From contig NZ_LT732535.1 in the NCBI RefSeq assembly GCF_900156915.1, forward strand, positions 91,624-155,623: a stretch of 64,000 nt of DNA, written 5' to 3'. The stretch's first letter is position 1; every line of letters begins with the position of its first letter. The stretch is from Sediminibacillus massiliensis. Lineage in GTDB: Bacteria > Bacillota > Bacilli > Bacillales > Amphibacillaceae. Below are positions 29,660-39,061 of the stretch, piece after piece. The translations under genes were made by a program, and so were the position numbers. Under the pieces are notes generated by a model, which saw only the letters and a program-made list of their open reading frames with translations, ran no database searches and had not been told where the DNA came from.

Positions 29660-29682
29660 AGGGTAAAGGAGGCACTAGCAGC

Positions 29683-31932
29683 ATGGTTAAAAGAGGCAGA
29701 ATCGTTGCCTTTTTCCTAATCGTATTAATATTTGCCGGAACGATTGGAACAACGATTACAGGGATAACAAAAGACATTAAATTGGGCTTGGATTTACAAG
29801 GTGGATTCGAGGTTCTCTATGAAGTAGAACCATTGGATGAAGATGACGAAATCACAACAGAAGACTTGGAAGCGACAACCCAGGCTTTAAGAGAACGTGT
29901 TGATGTACTGGGTGTGAACGAACCCAATTTCAATATAGAAGAACCAAATCGTATAAGAGTGCAGCTGGCAGGGGTGGAAGATCAGTCAGAAGCAAGGGAA
30001 TTGCTGTCGACCCAGGCAGAGTTGTCTTTCCGCGATGTCAATGATAAGGAATATCTCGATGGGTCGGATCTGGTAGAAGGCAGTGCACAGCAAAACTTCG
30101 ACGGTCAGACAAACCAGCCGATCGTTACCCTTCAGTTGAAAGATGCTTCGAAATTTGCTGAAGTAACACGGCAGATTTCCCAGATGCCGGACAATCGTCT
30201 GGTCATTTGGATGGATTATGAAGAAGGGGATTCATTCGAAGAAGAATCCCAGAAAGCAGAGCCGAAATACATTTCAGCTCCGGCAGTCAGACAGACGCTT
30301 AATACTTCCAATGTACAAATAGACGGCAACTTTACGGTTGAATCTGCTAAAAGGTTGGCAGACATCTTGAATGCCGGATCACTTACGGTCGATTTGAATG
30401 AAGTTTATTCGACATCGGTCGGAGCGCAGTTCGGCCAGCAGGCAATGGACAAGACCGTTTTTGCAGGGTTTTTGGGTGTTGGATTGATATTTATATTCAT
30501 GATTTTGTACTATCGCTTTCCAGGTTTCATTGCATCGATTACTTTAAGTATTTATATTTATTTAATCCTTTTAGTGTTTGAATGGATGAACGGCGTCCTC
30601 ACACTGCCCGGGATTGCTGCGTTGATACTCGGTGTGGGGATGGCAGTAGATGCTAATATCATCACCTATGAACGGATTAAAGAAGAGTTGAAGTCAGGAA
30701 AGTCGACTCTTTCTGCTTTCAGGTCCGGGAATCAGAATTCCTTGTCTACCATTCTTGATGCAAACATCACAACGCTGATTGCAGCGACTGTATTATTTAT
30801 TTTCGGTACAAGTTCTGTCAAAGGCTTTGCGACCATGTTGATTGTCAGTATTCTCCTAAGTTTTGTTACGGCCGTCTTCGGCTCCCGTTTATTCCTGGGC
30901 TTATGGGTGAATAGTAAGTTCCTGAATAAACGACCAGGCTGGTTTGGAGTTAAGAGAAAAGATATCAAGGATAAATCAGACACTACTGAATTAGAACCCC
31001 GTGTATTCGGGCGCTCTTTCGATTTGGTGAGTCAACGAAAGAAATTCTTCACCTTGTCGATCGTCCTTGTTGCTGCCGGGATTATCTGTTTATCGGTATT
31101 AAGATTGAATCTCGGAATTGACTTTACAAGTGGTTCAAGGGTGGAAGTCTTAGCAGAAGAAGCAGTGACGGAAGAAGAGGTGGAATCGAATTTCGAGGAG
31201 ATAGGTCTGTCCCCTGTTCAAATAGTTTTGTCTGGGGAGAATAACGACATAGCTGTCGCCCGTTTTGATTCCGTTTTATCGCAAGAAGACGTTGCTGATG
31301 TCAAACAGCAGTTCAATGAACAGTATGGGAATGAACCAAGTGTAAGCACGGTTTCACCGGTAGTAGGTCAGGAATTGGCCAAAAATGCAATAATGGCCGT
31401 CATCTACGCATCAATCGGTATCATAATTTATGTAACAATCCGGTTCGAGTTTTATTTTGCCCTGGCAGGGATTATCGCTTTGTTACATGATGCTTTCTTT
31501 ATTCTGGCCTTGTTCAGTATTTCAAGACTTGAATTCGACATCACGATTATCGCCGCCATTCTGACCATTGTCGGGTATTCGATCAATGACACAATTGTCA
31601 CGTTCGACCGGATCAGGGAAAATTTGAAATTGAAAAAACGGGTGAAATCGTTTAGTGAGTTGGCAAAAATAGTAAACAGGAGTTTAATGCAGACGCTCGG
31701 CAGAAGCTTCAATACAGTCCTTACTGTTGTCTTTGCGGCTGCAATGCTGTTGATTTTCGGAGCTTCTTCTATAACCAACTTTGCTTTTGCATTGGTTGTC
31801 GGTTTAATAGCAGGTACTTATTCGTCTCTGTTCATAGCATCCCAATTATGGCTGGTTATGCGTGGACGAAACATTGCAGAAAAGCCTATAAACTATGCAG
31901 CAAAGAAAAAAACGGACGGACCTCAAGTTTGA
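29683..31932 (+). CDS. secDF: Protein translocase SecDF fusion
   Basis: The product is 749 aa. SecD and SecF are fused, as in Bacillus. Each half has a first membrane helix, a large extracytoplasmic domain and five further helices (12 in all). The SecD half shows DLQGGFEVLYEV and GAQFGQQAMDKT; GIAALILGVGMAVDANIITYERIKEE is the conserved helix 4 region. The SecF half has LGIDFTSGSRVEV and TIVGYSINDTIVTFDRIRENL. It uses the proton gradient to aid late steps of secretion with SecYEG and YajC. Confidence 0.97.
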   Translation: MVKRGRIVAFFLIVLIFAGTIGTTITGITKDIKLGLDLQGGFEVLYEVEPLDEDDEITTEDLEATTQALRERVDVLGVNEPNFNIEEPNRIRVQLAGVEDQSEARELLSTQAELSFRDVNDKEYLDGSDLVEGSAQQNFDGQTNQPIVTLQLKDASKFAEVTRQISQMPDNRLVIWMDYEEGDSFEEESQKAEPKYISAPAVRQTLNTSNVQIDGNFTVESAKRLADILNAGSLTVDLNEVYSTSVGAQFGQQAMDKTVFAGFLGVGLIFIFMILYYRFPGFIASITLSIYIYLILLVFEWMNGVLTLPGIAALILGVGMAVDANIITYERIKEELKSGKSTLSAFRSGNQNSLSTILDANITTLIAATVLFIFGTSSVKGFATMLIVSILLSFVTAVFGSRLFLGLWVNSKFLNKRPGWFGVKRKDIKDKSDTTELEPRVFGRSFDLVSQRKKFFTLSIVLVAAGIICLSVLRLNLGIDFTSGSRVEVLAEEAVTEEEVESNFEEIGLSPVQIVLSGENNDIAVARFDSVLSQEDVADVKQQFNEQYGNEPSVSTVSPVVGQELAKNAIMAVIYASIGIIIYVTIRFEFYFALAGIIALLHDAFFILALFSISRLEFDITIIAAILTIVGYSINDTIVTFDRIRENLKLKKRVKSFSELAKIVNRSLMQTLGRSFNTVLTVVFAAAMLLIFGASSITNFAFALVVGLIAGTYSSLFIASQLWLVMRGRNIAEKPINYAAKKKTDGPQV

Positions 31933-31937
31933 ACATC

Positions 31938-31961
31938 CCCCCGCAAATGCGGGGGTTTTTT
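31938..31961 (+). terminator. Intrinsic terminator after secDF
   Basis: CCCCCGC (31938-31944) pairs with GCGGGGG (31949-31955) around an AAAT loop, then T7. Confidence 0.95.
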
Positions 31962-32034
31962 TCTATGCCGTCTTGGGGAATATAAATAGACATAGGACAA
32001 GATGTATAAGGCAATGAAACAAAGGAGGGTTAAT

Positions 32035-32370
32035 TTGAAGGGGCAAAGTTACATTATCCTTGCATTGGTTTTTGCATTGATCGTGGCAATCTTCGCGGTT
32101 ATCAATGTTGATCCAGTGGAAGTGAACTATCTGTTCGGTACTGGCAATGCTCCATTAATTCTGGTCATTTTGATATCTGCACTGATGGGTGGAATTATTA
32201 CAGCCGCTGTAGGAGGGGTCAGGTTGCTCAGGATGCAGCGGGAAGTAAAGGCATTAAAAAAGAGCACCAACGAATCCAGCCGGTCCCATAGTTCGAAAAA
32301 AGAGGAAACTTTAGCAAATTCGGACACAGGAAGGGCTCATTCTGAAACAAACTCTTACCCAAAGCAATAA
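32035..32370 (+). CDS. LapA domain-containing membrane protein (YrvD-like)
   Basis: The product is 111 aa. Two membrane helices (about 5-24 and 40-62) form a LapA/DUF1049 hairpin; FAVINVDPVEVNYLFG is the conserved outer segment. The C-terminal 45 residues are polar and Ser/Glu/Lys-rich. TTG 32035 is preferred because AAGGAGGG lies 6 nt upstream; ATG 32002 lacks a site. The same family precedes recJ in B. subtilis (yrvD). Function is unknown in Firmicutes; the E. coli LapAB pair controls LpxC, which does not exist here. Confidence 0.8.
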   Translation: MKGQSYIILALVFALIVAIFAVINVDPVEVNYLFGTGNAPLILVILISALMGGIITAAVGGVRLLRMQREVKALKKSTNESSRSHSSKKEETLANSDTGRAHSETNSYPKQ

Positions 32371-32391
32371 GATCGAAATAATCTGTTTGCG

Positions 32392-32430
32392 ACCCCTGTT
32401 TCACTCTTGTATAATAAGTGAGTCAGGGGT
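32392..32430 (+). promoter_or_regulatory. Hairpin enclosing recJ -10 element and RBS
   Basis: ACCCCTG (32392-32398) pairs with CAGGGGT (32424-32430), and TCACT (32401-32405) with AGTGA (32417-32421). TATAAT (32410-32415) is in the loop. The 3' arm contains the recJ ribosome-binding site AGGGGTGA. Confidence 0.6.
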
Positions 32431-32436
32431 GAATTT

Positions 32437-34779
32437 ATGTTACTCAGCCAATCAAATTGGAATTTTACATATAAAGATGATCAGGCAGCTTCCATGGAGT
32501 ATGGTCTTCCTATTTCTTCATTGACAAAGCAATTGTTGTTTCAGCGCGGAATAGTCACCAAGGAACAAGCCGAACAATTTCTTCATCCGAGTTTGGAGCA
32601 TATGTATGATCCTTCCAAACTGAACGATATCGAAATGGCGGCTGAACGCGTGCGCACAGCTGTGGCTGACGGAGAAAAAGTGCTTGTGTTCGGGGACTAT
32701 GACGCTGATGGTGTAAGTTCTACAGCTGTTATGCTGGAAGCTCTAAGGGAGCTGGGCGCAGACTGTGATTTTTATATTCCTAATAGGTTTACGGAAGGTT
32801 ACGGTCCGAACGAGGAAGCATTCCGCAAAGCAGGTGAACAGGGCGTCAGCCTGATTATCACCGTAGATACTGGTATAGCAGCTGTTCAGGAGGCTGCATA
32901 TGCAAGACAAATTGGTATTGACTTGATAATCACCGACCACCATGAGGTGCAGGAAGAACTTCCCGATGCATTTGCGATTGTCCATCCCAAATGCTCGACA
33001 GATTATCCTTTCCAGGAATTAGCGGGCGTCGGCGTGGCTTTCAAATTTGCCCAGCATTTACTAGGTTATTTTCCGGAACATTTGCTTGATTTGGCGGTCA
33101 TTGGAACAATTGCGGATTTAGTTCCTTTAAAGAGCGAAAACAGGCTGTTAGCTTTTTATGGTTTGAAAGCTATTTCTAATTCGAAGAGGCCGGGAATCAA
33201 TGCTCTGAAGAAAGTATGTAATATTAAAGGCAATGTTACAGAAGAGGATATCGGTTTCTTGATCGGACCTCGTATCAATGCTGTAGGAAGACTGCAGGAT
33301 GCTGATATGGCAGTCGATTTATTATTGACCAAGGATGACAGTGAAGCAGAAGATTTGGCGGCATTTGTGCAGCAATTGAACCAGGAAAGGCAGAAAATTG
33401 TTGCTGACATCGCTAAAGAAGCCGAAGAGATGGTAGAAGCAGACAATATCCCCGATGTCATCATTGCAGCCAAAGAAGGATGGAACGAGGGTGTATTGGG
33501 AATTGTTGCGTCCAAACTAGTCCGCAAATTTGACAGGCCCGCTATCGTTTTGTCGATAAACCCAGACAAGGGGCATGCTAAAGGATCTGCGAGAAGTATT
33601 GATGCATTTGACTTATTCACTAATTGTATGAAAATAAAAGATATATTTACCCATTTTGGAGGTCATGCCCAGGCCGCGGGAATGACTTTGCCAACGGAGA
33701 ATCTTCCATCTCTTAAACAACAATTGAATGAAATAGCCGGCGCGCTTTTGTCTGAAGAAGATTTTAAACAGTTATTAAAAATCGATTCTTCAGTTGCTAT
33801 AGATGAACTTGACATTCAAGTCATCAAGGAAATCAATAAACTATCTCCTTTCGGAATGGGGAACCCGAAACCACTATTTCACTTAAAGGCTGTTCCGACC
33901 GAAATCCGTCAAATTGGAAGTCAGCAAAATCATTTGAAGTTTACTTTTCAAGGGATGCAAAAGCAGCTTGACGGTGTTGGGTTCGGATTTGGCGAATTAT
34001 ATCCGAAAATTTCTTCGAGATCTGAAGTGGATGTGGTAGGTGAATTGCAAATAAATGAATGGAACGGGAAACAGAAACTGCAGATCATGGTAAAAGATTT
34101 GGCTGTTAGTCACTGGCAGCTTTTCGATTTCCGTGGTTCCAGACACTTGCAAAAGCAAATACCGGAGAAAATTCTAAGAGAGTGTATCGCAGTTTCATTT
34201 CGTCCTGATACGACAGATGACCGGCTGCCCCCGGATTTCCCTGTTCATTATTATGGGAAGAATAAGCCGGTGGACTGGGGCGAAAGCGGCCACCGGAATA
34301 TGGTGTTACTTAATCTTCCGGAAGATTTGGATGATTTGAAAGAAGTTGTATCAGTACTTCGGCCGGATATCATATATGCCTGCTTCTATGAAAATGGGGG
34401 ACATTACATGTCTGCCATTCCTTCAAGAGAAGATTTTAAATGGTTTTATGGGATGATTTTAAAAAGAGGGAAGTTCGATCTTGAGAAAGAATTGGACAAA
34501 CTTGCATACCATAAAAAATGGAAAGCGGACAAAATAAAATTTATTGTCTCTGTTTTTTTTGATTTGGATTTTGTTAAAATAGAAAATAGTGTCGTTAAAC
34601 CTAATTCCAAACCTTCTAAGAAGGATTTGGAAGAATCTGCTACCTATAAAAGAAAGCAAAAAAATCTGGAAATAGAACAAAAGCTATATTATTCGTCTTA
34701 TCACGAATTGAAAGATTGGTTCGATCAGCAAATGGCGGCGGTTGGCACACCTAAGGAGGAAGTAAGTCATGGATTATAA
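32437..34779 (+). CDS. recJ: Single-stranded-DNA-specific exonuclease RecJ
   Basis: The product is 780 aa. RecJ degrades single-stranded DNA 5' to 3' in recombination and mismatch repair. The DHH-superfamily motifs are in order: DYDADG, DTGIA and TDHHE, then [20 protein letters not shown]1 ([12 protein letters not shown] and FGGHAQAAG) and an OB domain follow. A Firmicutes-specific C-terminal extension (about 565-780) explains the length, close to B. subtilis RecJ (786 aa). It overlaps apt by 11 nt. Confidence 0.96.
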   Translation: MLLSQSNWNFTYKDDQAASMEYGLPISSLTKQLLFQRGIVTKEQAEQFLHPSLEHMYDPSKLNDIEMAAERVRTAVADGEKVLVFGDYDADGVSSTAVMLEALRELGADCDFYIPNRFTEGYGPNEEAFRKAGEQGVSLIITVDTGIAAVQEAAYARQIGIDLIITDHHEVQEELPDAFAIVHPKCSTDYPFQELAGVGVAFKFAQHLLGYFPEHLLDLAVIGTIADLVPLKSENRLLAFYGLKAISNSKRPGINALKKVCNIKGNVTEEDIGFLIGPRINAVGRLQDADMAVDLLLTKDDSEAEDLAAFVQQLNQERQKIVADIAKEAEEMVEADNIPDVIIAAKEGWNEGVLGIVASKLVRKFDRPAIVLSINPDKGHAKGSARSIDAFDLFTNCMKIKDIFTHFGGHAQAAGMTLPTENLPSLKQQLNEIAGALLSEEDFKQLLKIDSSVAIDELDIQVIKEINKLSPFGMGNPKPLFHLKAVPTEIRQIGSQQNHLKFTFQGMQKQLDGVGFGFGELYPKISSRSEVDVVGELQINEWNGKQKLQIMVKDLAVSHWQLFDFRGSRHLQKQIPEKILRECIAVSFRPDTTDDRLPPDFPVHYYGKNKPVDWGESGHRNMVLLNLPEDLDDLKEVVSVLRPDIIYACFYENGGHYMSAIPSREDFKWFYGMILKRGKFDLEKELDKLAYHKKWKADKIKFIVSVFFDLDFVKIENSVVKPNSKPSKKDLEESATYKRKQKNLEIEQKLYYSSYHELKDWFDQQMAAVGTPKEEVSHGL

Positions 34780-35281
34780 AAAGTATATAACTGTAGTGGA
34801 AGATTGGCCGAAAGAGGGTGTAAGGTTTAAAGATATTACTACCCTCATGGATAATGGTCCTGCGTTCAAATCTGCAGTTGATGAGATTGTGGAGTATTCA
34901 AGAAACAGGGAAATTGACTTGGTAGTCGGTCCGGAAGCCAGGGGTTTTATTGTTGGGTGCCCGGTTTCCTATGCATTAGAAGTAGGCTTTGCTCCAGTTA
35001 GAAAAGAAGGGAAGCTTCCAAGGGATGTGATAAAAGTCGACTATGGACTTGAATACGGAAAAAATGTGCTGACTCTCCACAAAGACGCCATCAAACCCGG
35101 GCAGCGAGTATTAATCACAGATGATTTACTGGCTACAGGCGGAACTATCGAGGCTACAATTAATTTGGTGGAGCAGCTGGGCGGAATCGTCGTCGGTTGT
35201 GCGTTCTTAATTGAACTGACATACTTGAACGGCCGTGATAAATTAGACGGATACGATATCCTTACATTAATGCAATATTAA
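34769..35281 (+). CDS. apt: Adenine phosphoribosyltransferase
   Basis: The product is 170 aa. It salvages adenine to AMP with PRPP. The N-terminal [16 protein letters not shown] and the PRPP motif [14 protein letters not shown] are diagnostic. PEARGFI is the adenine-side loop. It is translationally coupled to recJ by an 11-nt overlap, as in B. subtilis, with relA downstream. Confidence 0.97.
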   Translation: MDYKKYITVVEDWPKEGVRFKDITTLMDNGPAFKSAVDEIVEYSRNREIDLVVGPEARGFIVGCPVSYALEVGFAPVRKEGKLPRDVIKVDYGLEYGKNVLTLHKDAIKPGQRVLITDDLLATGGTIEATINLVEQLGGIVVGCAFLIELTYLNGRDKLDGYDILTLMQY

Positions 35282-35286
35282 TCTTC

Positions 35287-35316
35287 CGAGGAGTGCTCTA
35301 TCGAGTACTCCTCGTT
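35287..35316 (+). terminator. Stem-loop after apt
   Basis: CGAGGAGT (35287-35294) pairs with ACTCCTCG (35307-35314), extended by CTC/GAG. The T tract is short, so termination strength is uncertain. Confidence 0.6.
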
Positions 35317-35395
35317 TCTCAAAAAGGGGCTTTCCCAGCTGGAGTGAGTCGGAAATGATTTTTTTGCTTTACATTTTGGCTGGTTTTCTTAATAC

Positions 35396-35401
35396 TATAA
35401 T
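35396..35401 (+). promoter_or_regulatory. Candidate relA -10 element
   Basis: TATAAT lies 135 bp before relA. A TTTACA (35368-35373) upstream is 22 bp away, too far for a standard -35. Confidence 0.4.
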
Positions 35402-35536
35402 AAAGCCTTGTTCTAACATATGCAGGGAATTTGTCATTATATGTAATATTTTCGATTAATTCCACATGAAGAGTGCAAGTCAATTTTAAACTGTCCATAT
35501 AACATGAGCAGTAGCAAAGGAAATAAAGGTGATTAC

Positions 35537-37741
35537 ATGTCGAAAGATAAAATTTTGACAGCAGAAGATGTAATTAAACAAGCTGGAGAGTATCTTTCAC
35601 AAGAAGATATTGAGTTTATCAGCCGAGCATACAAATATGCCGAGCAAGCACATGAAGGTCAGTTTAGAAGATCTGGTGAAGCTTATATCATTCATCCGAT
35701 TCAGGTTGCAGGCATTTTGGTTCATTTAGAACTCGATCCGGAAACAATTGCAGGCGGTTTTCTCCACGATGTTGTAGAAGACACAAATGTGACTGTCGAG
35801 CAGCTGGAAGAAGAATTCAACGGTGAAGTTGCTATGCTGGTGGACGGTGTATCAAAATTAGGGAAAATTAAATATAAATCAAAAGAGGCCCAACAAGCGG
35901 AAAACCACAGAAAAATGTTCATCGCAATGGCTAAGGATATCAGGGTAATACTGATTAAACTGGCGGACAGGCTCCATAATATGAGGACATTGAAGCATTT
36001 GCCTCCTGAGAAACAACGCCGGATTTCAAATGAGACATTGGAAATATTTTCTCCGCTTGCCCATAGACTGGGGATTTCCACTATAAAATGGGAATTAGAA
36101 GATACGGCGCTCAGGTATCTAAATCCTCAACAGTATTACCGAATCGTCCATTTAATGAAGCAAAAACGCGAAGAACGCGAGAATTATATAGAAGAAGTTA
36201 TGCAGGAAGTTCAAAACCAACTCGAAGATGTGAACATCAAAGCAGAGTTCTCCGGCAGGCCCAAGCATTTGTACAGCATTTATAAAAAAATGGCGCTTCA
36301 AAACAAGCAGTTCAATGAAATATATGACCTGCTCGCGGTTAGAATCATCGTAGATAGTATAAAAGATTGTTATGCTGTTTTAGGCATTATCCACACGTGT
36401 TGGAAGCCTATGCCGGGAAGGTTTAAAGATTATATTGCGATGCCGAAGCCGAATTTGTATCAATCGCTTCACACAACAGTAATCGGTCCTAAAGGGGCGC
36501 CGCTTGAGGTGCAAATCCGGACTAAGGAAATGCATGAAATCGCTGAGTTCGGTATTGCCGCCCATTGGGCATATAAAGAGGGAAAACGGCTGGACAACAA
36601 CTCTAAGAACTCCGAAGAAAACCTTACCTGGTTCCGCGATATTCTGGAATGGCAAAATGAAACCCATGATGCAGAGGAATTTATGGAATCATTGAAAGTC
36701 GATTTGTTTTCGGATATGGTCTATGTGTTCACCCCTAAAGGGGACGTGATTGAACTGCCATCCGGATCAGTTCCGCTAGACTTTGCTTATAAGATTCATA
36801 CAGAAGTAGGCAATCAAACCATCGGTGCAAGAGTGAATGGCAAAATGGAGCCATTGGATTACCGTCTCAAAACGGGTGATATAGTCGAAGTGATGACTTC
36901 CAAGCACTCATACGGCCCATCACAGGATTGGCTGAGTATTACCCAGACTTCCCAAGCCAAGAACAAGATTAAACAGTTTTTCAAGAAACAACGTCGCGAG
37001 GAAAACATAGCAAAGGGCCGTGACGCTGTCGAAAAAGAAGTGAAAGCAGCAGGTTTCGAACCAAAAGATATCATTACAGCTGAAAATGTGAAAAGGATTG
37101 CGGAGAAATTCAATTTCACCAACGAGGAAGATATGTATGCTGCCGTTGGTTATCAGGGAATAACTGCTGCCCAAATCGCAACGAGGCTGACAGAAAAGGC
37201 GAGAAAACAGAACCTTAATCAGGAACTGGAACAGACCTTGGAAGGCGTTGTGAAAACGGACACTTCTAAATCCTCCCGAAACCATAAGAAAGATTCCGGC
37301 GTAAGGGTAGCTGGTGTAGATAATTTGTTGGTAAGGCTCTCGAAGTGCTGCAATCCTGTTCCAGGTGATGACATCATTGGTTATATTACGAAGGGACGTG
37401 GAGTCTCTGTCCATCGTACAGATTGTCCGAATATCCAGACGGAAGAAGCACAGGATCGGATTTTAGAAGTTGATTGGGAACATAACACTTCTAACACCAA
37501 ACAATACCATGTTGATTTGGAAATAACCGGTTTCGACCGGCGTGGATTGTTAAATGAAGTACTGCAGGCAGTAAATGAAACAAAAACGAATATTATTGCA
37601 GTAAACGGGAAGTCAGATCGGAACAAAATGGCTCTTATTCATATCACTATCCTGATTCACAATATTAGTCATCTAAGGAAAATAGTCGACCGTCTCAAGC
37701 AAATAAAAGATGTATATACAGTAACCAGAATGTTGCAATAA
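35537..37741 (+). CDS. relA: Bifunctional (p)ppGpp synthetase/hydrolase RelA
   Basis: The product is 734 aa, the length of B. subtilis Rel. The HD hydrolase domain shows HEGQF, HPIQVA and FLHDVVEDT (about 50-90). The synthetase domain has GRPKHLYSIYKKM and RFKDYIAMPKPNLYQSLHT. TGS (about 390-450), helical and zinc-finger (SKCCNPVPGDDIIGYITKGRGVSVHR) and C-terminal ACT domains follow. ATG 35537 is preferred over an 11-codon upstream start because AAAGGTGAT lies 5-8 nt before it. Hydrolase residues look intact, so it is likely bifunctional. Confidence 0.97.
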   Translation: MSKDKILTAEDVIKQAGEYLSQEDIEFISRAYKYAEQAHEGQFRRSGEAYIIHPIQVAGILVHLELDPETIAGGFLHDVVEDTNVTVEQLEEEFNGEVAMLVDGVSKLGKIKYKSKEAQQAENHRKMFIAMAKDIRVILIKLADRLHNMRTLKHLPPEKQRRISNETLEIFSPLAHRLGISTIKWELEDTALRYLNPQQYYRIVHLMKQKREERENYIEEVMQEVQNQLEDVNIKAEFSGRPKHLYSIYKKMALQNKQFNEIYDLLAVRIIVDSIKDCYAVLGIIHTCWKPMPGRFKDYIAMPKPNLYQSLHTTVIGPKGAPLEVQIRTKEMHEIAEFGIAAHWAYKEGKRLDNNSKNSEENLTWFRDILEWQNETHDAEEFMESLKVDLFSDMVYVFTPKGDVIELPSGSVPLDFAYKIHTEVGNQTIGARVNGKMEPLDYRLKTGDIVEVMTSKHSYGPSQDWLSITQTSQAKNKIKQFFKKQRREENIAKGRDAVEKEVKAAGFEPKDIITAENVKRIAEKFNFTNEEDMYAAVGYQGITAAQIATRLTEKARKQNLNQELEQTLEGVVKTDTSKSSRNHKKDSGVRVAGVDNLLVRLSKCCNPVPGDDIIGYITKGRGVSVHRTDCPNIQTEEAQDRILEVDWEHNTSNTKQYHVDLEITGFDRRGLLNEVLQAVNETKTNIIAVNGKSDRNKMALIHITILIHNISHLRKIVDRLKQIKDVYTVTRMLQ

Positions 37742-37759
37742 GAGGAGTGCTGGATAGAA

Positions 37760-38206
37760 ATGAAAGCCGTCATACAACGGGCCGCCAATGCAAAAGTAAC
37801 CGTAAAAAACGAAATTACCGGGCAGATTGATAACGGTTTGGTCGTTTTGTTGGGAGTGACGCATGACGATACCTTGGAGGATGCGGAGTACCTGGTCAAC
37901 AAAATTGTCCATCTGAGAATTTTCGAAGATGAAGAAGATAAGATGAACTTATCCTTGAAAGATGTAGAAGGAAGTGTATTATCCATTTCCCAGTTTACCC
38001 TTTATGGTGATACAAGGAAAGGGCGCAGACCGAACTTTATGGCAGCAGCCAAACCTGAGCCTGCCAAAAAACTTTACGAGGAATTCAACCGGTTACTGTC
38101 CGACACAGGAATTCAAGTGGAAACCGGAGAATTCGGCGCCATGATGAATGTCGAGCTTGTAAATCAAGGTCCTGTCACGCTTGTATTGGACAGTGCAGAG
38201 CGTTAA
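37760..38206 (+). CDS. dtd: D-aminoacyl-tRNA deacylase
   Basis: The product is 148 aa. It removes D-amino acids and glycine mis-charged on tRNA. The two signature motifs SQFTLYGD and NQGPVTL (the cross-subunit Gly-Pro motif) are intact. A GAGGAG site precedes the ATG, 18 nt after relA, so the two genes are co-transcribed as in B. subtilis. Confidence 0.97.
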   Translation: MKAVIQRAANAKVTVKNEITGQIDNGLVVLLGVTHDDTLEDAEYLVNKIVHLRIFEDEEDKMNLSLKDVEGSVLSISQFTLYGDTRKGRRPNFMAAAKPEPAKKLYEEFNRLLSDTGIQVETGEFGAMMNVELVNQGPVTLVLDSAER

Positions 38207-38213
38207 ATTGAAC

Positions 38214-38258
38214 AGCAGGTTGTTTGGGGGAAGTGGTTCCGCAGACACCTGTTTTTTT
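38214..38258 (+). terminator. Intrinsic terminator after dtd
   Basis: CAGGT-TGTTTG (38216-38226) pairs with CAGACACCTG (38242-38251) with one bulge, followed by T7. Confidence 0.75.
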
Positions 38259-38400
38259 CTGTCTCTTAATCTTGCTTAATAAGTACTAAACCAGTCCCGA
38301 TACCTGTCAGCATAGAATCGTTTTTTGGTGGACATACTGAATATAAGTTTGAAAACCAGAACTTGTCATGTCTATTTCTTTCAGTTAGGAGGAACTGGAA

Positions 38401-38574
38401 ATGAGGTATCATCAAAAACAAAGCGATTCTCACGCCCAAAAAAGTATATTTGGGGTCAACTATCATAAATTCATGGAGGCTGAAGGTGAGTTGAACAGAA
38501 TCGAGCTCGCCGGGGAACTGGGTGTTACGCTTGGTGACATTAAAAAATTGAAAGAAAGATTAAACCGTGCTTGA
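38401..38574 (+). CDS. 57-aa HTH-like protein, uncharacterised
   Basis: This short gene has ATG 38401 with TAGGAGG 8 nt upstream and stops at 38574. The C-terminal half (ELNRIELAGELGVTLGDIKKLKERL) reads like a helix-turn-helix of the sigma-70 region 4 or LexA-like type: two helices, a GVT turn and a basic recognition helix. The N-terminus is polar with His, Gln and Lys. The downstream hisS promoter -35 box overlaps its stop codon, which fits a real gene boundary. Its place between dtd and hisS corresponds to the small gene yrzK in B. subtilis, but I could not confirm homology. Function unknown. Confidence 0.6.
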   Translation: MRYHQKQSDSHAQKSIFGVNYHKFMEAEGELNRIELAGELGVTLGDIKKLKERLNRA

Positions 38575-38599
38575 CAACTTTGATAGCAAAGATTATGAT
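38571..38599 (+). promoter_or_regulatory. Sigma-A promoter for T-box/hisS-aspS
   Basis: TTGACA (38571-38576) and TATGAT (38594-38599) are 17 bp apart. The -35 overlaps the TGA of the 57-aa gene. Start is expected near 38606. Confidence 0.9.
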
Positions 38600-38605
38600 T
38601 ATAAG

Positions 38606-38864
38606 CAATTCAAAAAACACCGAATAGCTGATGACGGAAAAAGTAATCGGGAATACACGCTGACAGAGAGGAAACGCCTAAGGTTGAGAGCTTTTCCCTG
38701 TGATGACCCGGTGAAAGACATTCTAGAGGTTTTGTATTGAAGTAAGTAAATACAAACGTTTTGCAGGCGTTAACTGTGTAAGGGGGAGCAAGGCAGCTCC
38801 AACTAGGGTGGCAACGCGGGTAAACTCTCGTCCCTTTTTTCGGGGATGAGAGTTTATTTTTTTT
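38606..38864 (+). promoter_or_regulatory. T-box leader of hisS-aspS
   Basis: Stem I contains an AAGTAA S-turn (38641-38646), CGGG/CCCG pairing (38648-38651/38707-38710) and CAGAGAG distal loop sequence. The specifier region GAAAGACATTCTAG holds GACAT (38717-38721), which reads GAC (Asp) and CAT (His) in overlapping register. The T-box motif CTAGGGTGGCAACGCGG (38803-38819) and terminator (38822-38834 with 38842-38855, then T8) complete it. Uncharged tRNA binding should prevent termination. Confidence 0.93.
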
Positions 38865-39061
38865 CGCTGTTTTCTATAGTCCCGCTTAGATGAAATGGAA
38901 AACATAGAAGAACATCGGCGGAATATTCCATTCTTACTTCTACAATGGGAAAACGCGCGGAGTGCTGATGAAGTATCGAGCAGTCCGTGTTACTTAAATA
39001 CTTAGCAAGTAAATAGCAGAAAGATTTTTTATCTTAGATTCTAAAAACGGGGGGTTTTTAT

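Noticed and set aside
38266-38905. Minus-strand open frames of 60-66 codons across the dtd-hisS gap
   Set aside because: They run antisense to the T-box and to the 57-aa gene and lack ribosome-binding sites.
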